Shown here in pieces: positions 35,153 through 43,261 of a DNA stretch of 64,000 nt. The translations under genes and the position numbers were made by a program. Within the stretch, counting starts at the first letter, position 1. Each line of letters starts with the position of its first letter. The DNA is from Microcaldota archaeon (GTDB taxonomy: Archaea > Micrarchaeota > Micrarchaeia > Micrarchaeales > CABMGC01). The DNA lies in assembly GCA_021797745.1 (NCBI GenBank), contig JAJZZD010000002.1, forward strand, positions 1 to 64,000. Reading direction: 5' to 3'. A model generated the notes under the pieces. That model saw only the letters and a list, made by a program, of their open reading frames with translations, made no database searches and had not been told where the DNA came from.

Positions 35153-35188
35153 CAGACAAATTTCAAGGCAATTTTATTTGATGGCATC

Positions 35189-36133
35189 ATGAATCCGGCA
35201 GAATTCGAAGAAAAAATAACAGACGCTGTAAACAAGCTGAGCAAAAGCGTTGTGACAATAAGGAGCGAAGGCGCTGCCAGAACCTCGTTTTTCGAAACCA
35301 CACCGACTAAAAACGCAGGTTCAGGCTTCATAATTGATTCTAACGGCAATATAGTTACCAATTACCACGTAATAGAGAATGCAAGCAAGGTCGAGGTGAT
35401 ACTTAATGATGGAAGGTCGTTCAGTGGCAGCGTAGTAGGGGGAGACAAACCGACAGATGTTGCAATAGTTAAGATAGAGGGCACAAACCTTACAGTAGCC
35501 GAGCTCGGAGATTCCGAAAAGCTGAAGGTAGGCCAAATTGCGCTAGCAATTGGCAACGCACTTGATTTGCCGGGAGCACCGACTGTTTCAATGGGGGTGG
35601 TAAGCGCACTGCACAGGCCCCTTCCGTGGTCGAACTTCATATTTGAGGGCTTAATACAAACGGATGCTGCGATTAACCCAGGCAACAGCGGCGGTCCCCT
35701 TGCAGACATTGAAGGCAGAATAATTGGAATTAACTCGGCAATTGTTCCTTTTGCGCAAGGTGTTGGATTTGCCATACCGGTTAACACCGCGAAATGGGTT
35801 ATGGAGCAAGTACTAGAAAAGGGCAGGGTCACCAGGCCTGCGCTTGGCGTTCTTGTTATGGACATGAATCCTGCAATTGCAACAAGGTTCAATTTGCAGT
35901 CAAAGGATGGTGTCATAATAACCAGGGTGATTCCCAACAGTCCTGCACACCGCGCAGGGCTTCATGAGCTTGACATAATAGAAGGAATAGGGAATTATGC
36001 AACAAAAAACAGCAAAGACTTGCTCATAGCACTTTCGAAATTCAGCATAAACGAAACAGTAGCGATAAAATTCGCACGGGGAAATAGGCTGCAGGAAACA
36101 ATGCTGAAACTGGTAGAGGCTCAAGGGAGATGA
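35189..36133 (+). CDS. HtrA/DegP-type serine protease without signal peptide
   Basis: The trypsin-like domain has the triad H60 (TNYHVI), D90 (TDVAIVK) and S167 (GNSGGP), followed by one PDZ domain (about 215-310: RPALGVLVMDMNP, GVIITRVIPNSPAHRAGLHELDII). There is no signal peptide or membrane anchor, so it is predicted to act in the cytoplasm, unlike most bacterial HtrA proteins. It would degrade or chaperone misfolded proteins. Confidence 0.93.
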   Translation: MNPAEFEEKITDAVNKLSKSVVTIRSEGAARTSFFETTPTKNAGSGFIIDSNGNIVTNYHVIENASKVEVILNDGRSFSGSVVGGDKPTDVAIVKIEGTNLTVAELGDSEKLKVGQIALAIGNALDLPGAPTVSMGVVSALHRPLPWSNFIFEGLIQTDAAINPGNSGGPLADIEGRIIGINSAIVPFAQGVGFAIPVNTAKWVMEQVLEKGRVTRPALGVLVMDMNPAIATRFNLQSKDGVIITRVIPNSPAHRAGLHELDIIEGIGNYATKNSKDLLIALSKFSINETVAIKFARGNRLQETMLKLVEAQGR

Positions 36134-36164
36134 ACTTCGGCGTGCGCTGTTAGTAAATATGAAA

Positions 36165-37202
36165 CTAAATGAACAGAATGGCTCCGATTGCAAACAACGC
36201 TATTCCAAGAACAAATGATATGCGCGAGAGTAGTTTGTCGCTGCCGGACACTGCCGATTTACTTTCAGAAGTGAAAGAGAGCATCCTGCTTTCTCTGTCG
36301 AATACCATGGCCTTTACGGGTTTGCCGTTGAATGTCTTGCCAGTATCGATTACTCTTCCCATTGCAAAAACAGTTTCGCCTACGGGGATGATCCTCTCGA
36401 AAAGGGATAGTTCTCCGCCTCCAAATAAACTGAATTTAGACATTGAAGTAGTGTACTGTGAAGAAAGAGATATGCCATTGTATGAAGGGTCAAAACTGTC
36501 CGGAGATCCTCCGATATATTCGGCGAGTTTCTTCCCTAGTTCATCACGTTCGTAAACAATTTTATTCTGTTTATCAGTAGGATATACGCGGTTGGGAGAG
36601 GAAAATAACGAAGTATCAGAAATTTTATCCATATTTGCATGCTCCAAGTCTATTGCCAGGTAGCCAGTTCCGTCAGTCAGCAGTAACGGAATTCCTTTTG
36701 CGTATTTCTGTATAGTTACCCAGTAGGATCCGTTGCGCGACGTTACGAGATGCTGAAGTTCTACCTGATAAAATACGCAGTATTTTTTACCTATGGGGCT
36801 CATTAACTGCGCCGTGTCATACTGCGGGACCACTGACGCTTGAATCTCATTCAGACCGTTTGCTGCGCCGTCTATTTTTACAGTAGGCGTATTTTCTATA
36901 GATTCCAGCAAAGAAAGCTCGGACCAGCCGAGGACAATGAACACGATTCCAAATATGATTGCAACGGCCAAAAATGGAAGTGCAGTTACGCGCAGCGGTG
37001 CAAAAGATAAGTTAAAAGGCATCAGCGCAAAAACAGAGACCAAAACAAACGCGGCCAAAGCAGTTATGACCCTTCCATTAAGGTTCCTGCCGTTACCGTT
37101 AACTATCATGTCATCTGTCAAGAAGGTGCTTTTAGTTTTTGAAAGGTCTTTAGAATAGAAAGGATGGTCGTTGCGGGCATAACTAAAACGGGAAAGGCTC
37201 AA
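36165..37202 (-). CDS. GIDE-domain membrane protein
   Basis: Two membrane spans near residues 47-62 and 75-92 and one at the C-terminus frame a region with GKKYCVFYQVELQHLV, VYERDELGKKLAEYIGG, and LFERIIPVGETVFAMGRV. This is the GIDE domain related to MULAN-type E3 ligase membrane domains, without a RING finger. In prokaryotes it is commonly encoded beside LemA, as here (4-nt overlap). The biochemical role is unknown. Confidence 0.8.
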   Translation of the reverse strand: MSLSRFSYARNDHPFYSKDLSKTKSTFLTDDMIVNGNGRNLNGRVITALAAFVLVSVFALMPFNLSFAPLRVTALPFLAVAIIFGIVFIVLGWSELSLLESIENTPTVKIDGAANGLNEIQASVVPQYDTAQLMSPIGKKYCVFYQVELQHLVTSRNGSYWVTIQKYAKGIPLLLTDGTGYLAIDLEHANMDKISDTSLFSSPNRVYPTDKQNKIVYERDELGKKLAEYIGGSPDSFDPSYNGISLSSQYTTSMSKFSLFGGGELSLFERIIPVGETVFAMGRVIDTGKTFNGKPVKAMVFDRESRMLSFTSESKSAVSGSDKLLSRISFVLGIALFAIGAILFI

Positions 37203-37819
37203 AGTATCACATTTATTTTATCAGTAGAACCTGCGGGCGGCTGAAAGAACGGCAGCGGCTTGTATTCAAGAAGTGATGAAAATAAAACGAACGGAAATAT
37301 TTGTATCTTAATGTTGTATGTGTTTACCGTGTCGTTGTAAAATTCTCTCCTGTCGGCTATCTGATTCTCCATTTCGGTTATCGCTTGCTGAAGCTCGAGG
37401 AAAGTCCGGTCGGCTTTGAGGTCTGGATAATTTTCTACATCTGCGAACAACGATTTAAGCGCCTGAGATATTTGATTAGAAGTTTTCATTTTTGCTTTTA
37501 CATCAGGAACGTTCTGGATCTGCATCCATTCGGTTCTCATAGCTGTAACCTGCACAAGGACTGTCCGCTCATATTTTTCATATCCTTTTACTACGTCTAC
37601 GAGTCTGCTGATCAAATCATGCCTTTTTTCTAACAATACATCTATGTTTGCCCAGGCTTTTCGCACATTATTTCTGAGCGCAACGAGAACGTTGTAAATG
37701 ATTATGGCTATTCCCAGAATGACTATCGCAATTGCGGCCACTACGTAGATAATGAGATTAAATAATGGCATAATCATCATTATGCCCATAAATTTAAAAT
37801 CATCTCTGTTATAGGCCAA
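37199..37819 (-). CDS. lemA: LemA-family membrane protein
   Basis: After an N-terminal span (about 20-43), the product shows the LemA core: YNVLVALRNNVRKAWANIDVLLEKRHDLISRLVDVVKGYEKYE reduced here to its hallmarks NxVxxAWANIDVxLxxRxDLI and the later IADRREFYNDTVNTYN (LemA signature). It is helical and faces the cytoplasm or outside on a single anchor. It pairs with the GIDE gene. Confidence 0.9.
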   Translation of the reverse strand: MAYNRDDFKFMGIMMIMPLFNLIIYVVAAIAIVILGIAIIIYNVLVALRNNVRKAWANIDVLLEKRHDLISRLVDVVKGYEKYERTVLVQVTAMRTEWMQIQNVPDVKAKMKTSNQISQALKSLFADVENYPDLKADRTFLELQQAITEMENQIADRREFYNDTVNTYNIKIQIFPFVLFSSLLEYKPLPFFQPPAGSTDKINVIL

Positions 37820-37837
37820 AACAACAAAACTAAAATT

Positions 37838-38353
37838 TCAAGTATAGCCTGACAGCACATCCCCTGCAGAAATGTTCACGCCGCTAATGTTCCTGTTGAG
37901 CTCCAGTACAAGTTTTCCGTAGTGGCATACTGATGCTGTGCTTTCTGGCGTGGCATAATAAATATTAGTTATAGTGCCATTGCCATCAATCCATATCTGC
38001 ATCAAAGGCTCCGGCGTGTTTTCCATCCAGAAGCATTGCTCGGAAGAGGTGTTTGAAACAAACAGCATTCCATTTATGCATTTACCGGCAACATTGCAGG
38101 TAAAATTGTAATACATCAGGCCTCTTTCCTGCTCGCCTGTCGTTACCGCTAGATAGACTTCAAAAACAGTTTGCGCGTGGTTTGAATTTGACGTCACAGT
38201 GATATTCGCTATTTTTAAACCGGCTAATGGATTTGCTAAAAATACTGAATAAATAATTATTACGAGCAAAGTTGCAGCCATTATGAAAATAAGCGAAAAG
38301 AACACAACGTTCAGGCCGACAAATCTCATAAAAACACAGCCAGAAGTCATCAT
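37838..38353 (-). CDS. Membrane-anchored DUF192 protein
   Basis: One N-terminal span (about 15-37) precedes a DUF192 domain: EQERGLMYY, NGMLFVSN, CFWMENTPEPLMQIWID, and VLELNRNISGVNISAGDVL. The family is small, extracytoplasmic and of unknown function. Extra cysteines (NCTCN-like region, C in SEQCFWM and SVCHYG) could form disulfides with the VKOR system. The start overlaps the preceding gene's stop by 4 nt. Confidence 0.85.
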   Translation of the reverse strand: MMTSGCVFMRFVGLNVVFFSLIFIMAATLLVIIIYSVFLANPLAGLKIANITVTSNSNHAQTVFEVYLAVTTGEQERGLMYYNFTCNVAGKCINGMLFVSNTSSEQCFWMENTPEPLMQIWIDGNGTITNIYYATPESTASVCHYGKLVLELNRNISGVNISAGDVLSGYT

Positions 38354-38775
38354 TTATTTGCATTTTCTTCAAAATAGTGCTTGCCTCTCAGTATGAACTG
38401 CTTGTCTATTTTACGAGGCTTGAAGAATTTATTCGTGAATTCGGCCACTTTTTCGGGGTCGTATTTTCTGCAGCTGTAAACGTCTATGCTCACGAAGCTG
38501 TTTTTTGTCAATGTGTGGATCACTATCGAAGAATCTGCCAAAGGAACCCAGCCACTCAGGCCGGTCTTCTCGGGAAATTCCTTCCTGTCAGTCCTGAAAA
38601 TAGATGGCGGAGCCTGCTTCTTCATGCCTATGAAATCAACAATCGCACTCAGGAAGTGGTAGCAATGGTCTAGACTGTCTACAAATTCCGGGTCGCAGTC
38701 GTAGCAATCGAGAAGGAGTTCGTAACCGAAAACTTCTTTTTCTGCTTTTTCTAATTTTTCTACTTTTTTTGGCAT
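38350..38775 (-). CDS. AdoMet decarboxylase (SpeD)-like proenzyme
   Basis: The 141-residue protein shows the SpeD layout. ADSSIVIHT aligns with the family's AESHISIHT, giving D81-S82 as the self-cleavage bond, H87 (S+5) and C102 (S+20, in DVYSC), the exact spacing of S63, H68 and C83 in the Thermotoga enzyme. The cleavage-site Glu is Asp and the following His is Ser. It could be a true AdoMet decarboxylase for polyamines, or one of the SpeD-derived arginine/ornithine decarboxylases. No aminopropyltransferase gene lies in the window. Confidence 0.78.
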   Translation of the reverse strand: MPKKVEKLEKAEKEVFGYELLLDCYDCDPEFVDSLDHCYHFLSAIVDFIGMKKQAPPSIFRTDRKEFPEKTGLSGWVPLADSSIVIHTLTKNSFVSIDVYSCRKYDPEKVAEFTNKFFKPRKIDKQFILRGKHYFEENANK

Positions 38776-38802
38776 TAAACCACAAAATACAGTAACATAT
38801 AG

Positions 38803-39606
38803 TCACATAAGCAATACTCCGCCGTCTACTACTATCTGCGAACCAGTCATGTAAGATGACATATCTGACGCAAGGAAAAGCGCGACCTTTCCAATGTCGT
38901 CAGGCTCTCCCAGCCGTTTCATCGGTATCTTCGCAAGAAATCCTTGAAGCATCTGATTCATATCCACTCCTTGCGGCAGGGGCATTGATTGCTGAAGCTT
39001 TTGAACCCCTGGCGTGAGTATCCCGCCGGGGGCTATGGCATTTACCCAAATCTTATTGGGTGCAAGCTCAAGCGCTATATTTTTTGTAAACCCCCAGACT
39101 CCGTGTTTTGACGCATCGTAATGCGCCAAGCCTATGGACGACGGATGCAATGCGTCTATGGACGTGACATTGATTATCCTTCCTCCGTGTCCTTGCTTGA
39201 TCATTTGCGCTGATGCATATTTGGTGCAGAGAAACACGCCCTTCAGGTTTATCGAAAGGACATTGTCGAAATCCTGCAGTGACATCTGGCTCAGCGGCAT
39301 TGCAGGATATACGCCTGCGTTGTTTACCAGTATGTCTATAGAACCGAATCTGTTCACTGTTTCGTTGACCATATTTCTTACCGACTGTTCCGAGGAAACG
39401 TCGGTTGTGACAGACATCACCTTAAAACCCTTTCCTGAAAGCTCTGTTGCAGCCTTATCGCCGGTCTCTTTTGTCCTGTTTGCGATAACGACGTTTGCCC
39501 CTGCTTCGGCAAGCCGGTATGCAATCCCGTACCCTATTCCCGCTGCGCCGCCTGTAACAATTGCGGTCTTGCCTGAGAGATTGAGAAGAGAATCCAATGA
39601 TTGCAT
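38803..39606 (-). CDS. Short-chain dehydrogenase/reductase
   Basis: A classical 267-residue SDR: cofactor motif TGGAAGIGYG, NNAG, catalytic Ser region NVTSIDAL and YDASK (Tyr-x3-Lys). The Arg/Asn after the second strand (IANRTK) suggests NADP(H). It resembles 3-oxoacyl-ACP reductase and glucose dehydrogenase types; substrate unknown. Confidence 0.93.
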   Translation of the reverse strand: MQSLDSLLNLSGKTAIVTGGAAGIGYGIAYRLAEAGANVVIANRTKETGDKAATELSGKGFKVMSVTTDVSSEQSVRNMVNETVNRFGSIDILVNNAGVYPAMPLSQMSLQDFDNVLSINLKGVFLCTKYASAQMIKQGHGGRIINVTSIDALHPSSIGLAHYDASKHGVWGFTKNIALELAPNKIWVNAIAPGGILTPGVQKLQQSMPLPQGVDMNQMLQGFLAKIPMKRLGEPDDIGKVALFLASDMSSYMTGSQIVVDGGVLLM

Positions 39607-39853
39607 AGCCTATTACAGAACGGAAAATAATAAATTTGTGTGCATTTTGAAAGCAATTGATGCAGTAAAAATATGCAGTATCAACTTCGCAACAATCGGA
39701 TTTAAATATTATTGCGCCAAAATCTCTTCAACACAGCAAGGTAAAGAATCAGCAAATAAGAAAAGCTTAATGAAACAAACTTGGCAGAAAACAAAAGGCC
39801 AAAAACGAAATAGACAAAACAAAAAAAAGTCCGATTTATGCTAAGGTGAAACA

Positions 39854-40177
39854 ATGGCAGACATGAACGAGGAAAAACAAGAGAACCAAGTACAGAGGAG
39901 CAGCTCAATACCGGAAAATGTGGTGTACATAGGAAAAAAGCCCGCCATGAACTACGTGCTGGCCGTTGTGACACAATTCAACAATGGGGCAAAAAGCATA
40001 AAGATAAGGGCCAGGGGAAACACAATAACTAGGGCTGTGGACGTTGCTGAAATATCTAGAAACAGGTTCTTGCAGGACGTTAAGGTGGAGAACATAGCCA
40101 TAAACTCCGAAGAGCTTCAGAACGAGGACGGCACTAAGTCAAAAGTAAGCACGATAGAAATAAGCCTTGCAAGATAA
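39854..40177 (+). CDS. albA: Alba chromatin protein
   Basis: The 107-residue protein has the full Alba pattern: [52 protein letters not shown] and a final strand. It binds DNA and RNA as a dimer. The N-terminal 15 residues are acidic. GGTGA lies 4 nt before the ATG. The casposon encodes a distant relative (26524-27351). Confidence 0.95.
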   Translation: MADMNEEKQENQVQRSSSIPENVVYIGKKPAMNYVLAVVTQFNNGAKSIKIRARGNTITRAVDVAEISRNRFLQDVKVENIAINSEELQNEDGTKSKVSTIEISLAR

Positions 40178-40292
40178 TACTGTTTTTCTTTGTTTTATTT
40201 TTATTCTTATTTTTATTCCTATTTTTATTTTTAGTTTCCTACGTTTTTATGTTTTCGCATTATTCTGTGAATTTGGTTATCCTGCACGCAGC

Positions 40293-40661
40293 TTACAATA
40301 TTTTCTTCTTTATGCGCCTGGCAATTTCAGTTGCGGTTATCATGCCTGTGCATTGCATACTAAGACCGTCTTTAACAACTGGTATGCGACTCAAAACATT
40401 TTCCTCCATCACTTTTGCCGCTTTATTTATGCTGTCGCTTTCCAGCAGGTAGACTTTTTTCAAGCGCACCGACTTTATGGCATCTTTTGAGTCATTCTGT
40501 TCCGCCACGTCTTTTGTAAGTACTCCTGCTAGCCTGCGGCCATTTAGCACTGGCAGCGAACTTACATTTGCGCTGCGCATAAGTTTAAGCGCAGAGCCTA
40601 AGCTTGCAGCCGATGATATGCCAACTATGTTCTTGTGCATTATGTCGCTGACCAATTTCAT
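40293..40661 (-). CDS. Two-CBS-domain protein
   Basis: A 122-residue CBS pair: VSDIMHKNIVGISSAASLGSALKLMRSANVSSLPVL is the first domain and the second ends in VVKDGLSMQCTGMITATEIA. Such proteins bind adenosine nucleotides and regulate partners. No partner is evident nearby. Confidence 0.9.
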   Translation of the reverse strand: MKLVSDIMHKNIVGISSAASLGSALKLMRSANVSSLPVLNGRRLAGVLTKDVAEQNDSKDAIKSVRLKKVYLLESDSINKAAKVMEENVLSRIPVVKDGLSMQCTGMITATEIARRIKKKIL

Positions 40662-40722
40662 GCTTAAACATATGAATCAAGTTTTTTAAGGGTTTATTGC
40701 CAAGTAATAACCGGGTATTTTC

Positions 40723-41211
40723 GTGAGGTTTGACGCGGAAGTGATAGACATTGAAAAAGACGCAGACACGCAGGTAATCCTAGGACACGCAGGATTCATC
40801 AAAACAGCAGAGGATCTGTATGAAGCAATGGTAAATGCAGTTCCTGGAGTGAAGTTCGGCGTGGCTTTCGCGGAGGCGAGCGGCCCTTGCCTCGTTAGGA
40901 GCGAAGGAAACGACAATGGCTTGCGGGGGCTTGCCGAGAAGAACATGCTGAAAATAGGCGCCGGACACTCTTTCCTAATTCTTTTCAAATCGGCTTACCC
41001 GATAAACGTGGCAAATGCTGTGAAAAACGTGAACGAAGTTTCCAGGATATACTGCGCGACAGCGAATAAGCTACAGGTGCTAATCGCAAGCACAAAATTG
41101 GGAAGGAGCATAATAGGAGTAGTGGACGGAGAATCGACGAAAGGCGTAGAAAAGGAAACCGACAGGGCAACGAGAAGGAAGTTTATACGCGACATAGGTT
41201 ACAAATTGTGA
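40723..41211 (+). CDS. Adenosine-specific kinase family protein
   Basis: The 162-residue product matches the compact archaeal family annotated as adenosine-specific kinase (PF04008): DTQVILGHAGFIKTAEDLYEA, VPGVKFGVAFAEASGPCLVR, AGHSFLI and IIGVVDG. The real activity of the family is not well established. The start is a GTG. Endonuclease III begins 4 nt later. Confidence 0.85.
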   Translation: MRFDAEVIDIEKDADTQVILGHAGFIKTAEDLYEAMVNAVPGVKFGVAFAEASGPCLVRSEGNDNGLRGLAEKNMLKIGAGHSFLILFKSAYPINVANAVKNVNEVSRIYCATANKLQVLIASTKLGRSIIGVVDGESTKGVEKETDRATRRKFIRDIGYKL

Positions 41212-41215
41212 TTTT

Positions 41216-41887
41216 TTGGCATTCAAACTGTTAAACGACAGGGACGCAGGGGAGGTAGTTACAATATTGGAGCGCGAGTACAAGGATGCGCACTACTATC
41301 TGAATTTCAAAACGCCGATAGACCTTGTTGTTGCCGCCATACTCTCGGCGCAAACTCATGATGATGTAGTAAATGCGACAACGCAGGTACTTTTTTCTAA
41401 ATATAAAACGGCAAAGGACTATGCAAACGCAAAGCCTGAAGACGTAATAAATATCGTGAAGAAGGTAAGTTTCGCAGGCAATAAAGCCAAGAACATAATA
41501 AACACGTGCAAGGCCATTGAAAAAAATTATGGGGGAAAGGTACCTGACAGAATGGAGCAGCTTGTAGAGCTGCCAGGCATAGGCAGGAAGACTGCCAATA
41601 CAATACTGATAAACGCGTATGGAATTGTTGAGGGAATACCGGTTGACACATGGGTGATAAAGCTTTCCTATAGGATCGGCCTAAGCGGCAATAAGGACCC
41701 TGAGAAGATAGAACAAGACCTTATGAAAACAATAGTCAAGAAATATTGGCACAATTGGGCTTACGTGATGAAAGCCCATGGGAAAAAGATATGCCAGTCC
41801 ATTGTGCCCGTATGCAGCAAATGCCCGATAGGTCCCAACAGCACAAACAAAATATGCCCAAGGAACGGGGTCACAAAAAGTGCTTAA
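41216..41887 (+). CDS. nth: Endonuclease III-type DNA glycosylase/AP lyase
   Basis: The protein (223 residues) has the helix-hairpin-helix LPGIGRKTAN with the catalytic Lys and VDTWVIKLSYRIG with the catalytic Asp. The cluster loop has C-x6-C-x2-C as usual (CQSIVPVCSKC), but ten residues instead of five separate the last two cysteines. It removes oxidised pyrimidines. The TTG start is preceded by GTGAT with a 3-nt spacer. The stop codon overlaps or abuts the endonuclease Q start. Confidence 0.93.
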   Translation: MAFKLLNDRDAGEVVTILEREYKDAHYYLNFKTPIDLVVAAILSAQTHDDVVNATTQVLFSKYKTAKDYANAKPEDVINIVKKVSFAGNKAKNIINTCKAIEKNYGGKVPDRMEQLVELPGIGRKTANTILINAYGIVEGIPVDTWVIKLSYRIGLSGNKDPEKIEQDLMKTIVKKYWHNWAYVMKAHGKKICQSIVPVCSKCPIGPNSTNKICPRNGVTKSA

Positions 41888-43174
41888 ATGGAGTACATAG
41901 CCGAATTGCATACCCATTCTAAATATGCAGGTGCGTGCAGCGAGCAGCTGACTTTGGAGAATATGGACGCTGCTGCCCTTACCAAGGGATTAAATATATT
42001 GCTCACAGGAGATTTCACCCATCCGCTCTGGTTCAAGGACATAAAGAATAGGTTAATTCCAAGCGAAGAAATGGGGCTTTACAGACTAAAGGGTTCAAAA
42101 ACAGGAACAAAATTCATAATCGGAGGAGAAATAGCTACCATATTCAACAAGAGCGGTTCCGGCAAGGCCGGCGTTTTCGACGCCACTGGAAACGTCAGTA
42201 AGGTGCACCATGTTGTGCTTGTTCCGAACATTGAAACTGCAGAGCAGATAAATGAGACGCTTGGCAAACTGGGCAACCTTGCAATTGACGGTCGCCCGCA
42301 GCTGAACATGAGCGCCTCTGATTTGGTAGAAACGCTGCGCAAAGTAAGCAAAGAAGTTTTCGTGTTTCCTGCCCACGTGTGGACTCCGTGGTTCGGGGTC
42401 CTTGGGTCATTTTCCGGTTATGATTCGATAAAGGAGGCATATGAAGACCAGGCACAGCACATACATGCGTTGGAAACTGGGCTAAGCTCAGACCCTGTAA
42501 TGAATTGGCGCGTTTCTGAACTTGACAATTATGCGCTTCTTTCAGGAGGCGATGCTCATTCAATTCCAAAGCTTGGCAGGGAGGCGACTTTATTTGACAT
42601 TGCTGAGAAAAATCTGTCGTACGATTCGATAATCTATGCGATAAAAAACAAGCAGATAAAGGGAACGGTGGAATTTTATCCTGAAGAAGGAAAGTACCAT
42701 TATGACGGTCACAGGAAATGCAGCGTTTCGCTCTCCCCCGAGCAGGCCAGAAAGTACAATGGCATATGTCCTGTCTGCAGGAAGCGACTGACAATAGGCG
42801 TTCTTCACAGAGTGGAAGAGCTTGCCGACAGGGAGGAAGGATTTGTTCCTGACGGAGCTGCTCCGTTTGTGCATGCGATACCGTTAATCGAAGTAATTGC
42901 GTTTGTAAAAAAGAAAAGCACAGGTTCGGTTTACGTGGCGAAGACGTACAATGAACTGGTCAAGAAGTTTGGAAACGAAATGAATGTTTTGCTTAAAAGC
43001 ACAGTTGACGACATAAAGCACGTGGACAAGGAGCTTGGAAGAGCCATTGAAAACATGCGCGAAGACAAGGTACACGTAGTGCCGGGATATGACGGCGTTT
43101 TCGGAATAATAGACATTGCAAACAGCGTAAAGGAAGCAAGAAGTCCTGCTCAGAGAACTATGTCTGAATTCTGA
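41888..43174 (+). CDS. Endonuclease Q (PHP-domain DNA repair nuclease)
   Basis: The 428-residue protein starts with a PHP domain (ELHTHSKYAGACSEQLTLEN, LTGDFTHPLW, GGEIATIF, FPAHVWTPWFG, SGGDAHS), followed by a zinc-finger region (CSVSLSPEQARKYNGICPVC) and a C-terminal domain. Length and order match archaeal EndoQ, which cuts 5' of deaminated bases and abasic sites. It follows endonuclease III without a gap, so both repair enzymes are made together. Confidence 0.88.
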   Translation: MEYIAELHTHSKYAGACSEQLTLENMDAAALTKGLNILLTGDFTHPLWFKDIKNRLIPSEEMGLYRLKGSKTGTKFIIGGEIATIFNKSGSGKAGVFDATGNVSKVHHVVLVPNIETAEQINETLGKLGNLAIDGRPQLNMSASDLVETLRKVSKEVFVFPAHVWTPWFGVLGSFSGYDSIKEAYEDQAQHIHALETGLSSDPVMNWRVSELDNYALLSGGDAHSIPKLGREATLFDIAEKNLSYDSIIYAIKNKQIKGTVEFYPEEGKYHYDGHRKCSVSLSPEQARKYNGICPVCRKRLTIGVLHRVEELADREEGFVPDGAAPFVHAIPLIEVIAFVKKKSTGSVYVAKTYNELVKKFGNEMNVLLKSTVDDIKHVDKELGRAIENMREDKVHVVPGYDGVFGIIDIANSVKEARSPAQRTMSEF

Positions 43175-43261
43175 ACTCTGGCGCACAGAAAATTCTAATG
43201 AAATTGCGTGCAAATTAATTTATATTTTAATGGGCTTGTATATGTTAGTCAAAGTGACAGC

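Noticed and set aside
42195-42794. 199-codon minus-strand frame opposite endonuclease Q
   Set aside because: It is a shadow of a well-conserved gene, with random Cys/His/Arg composition and no supporting signals.
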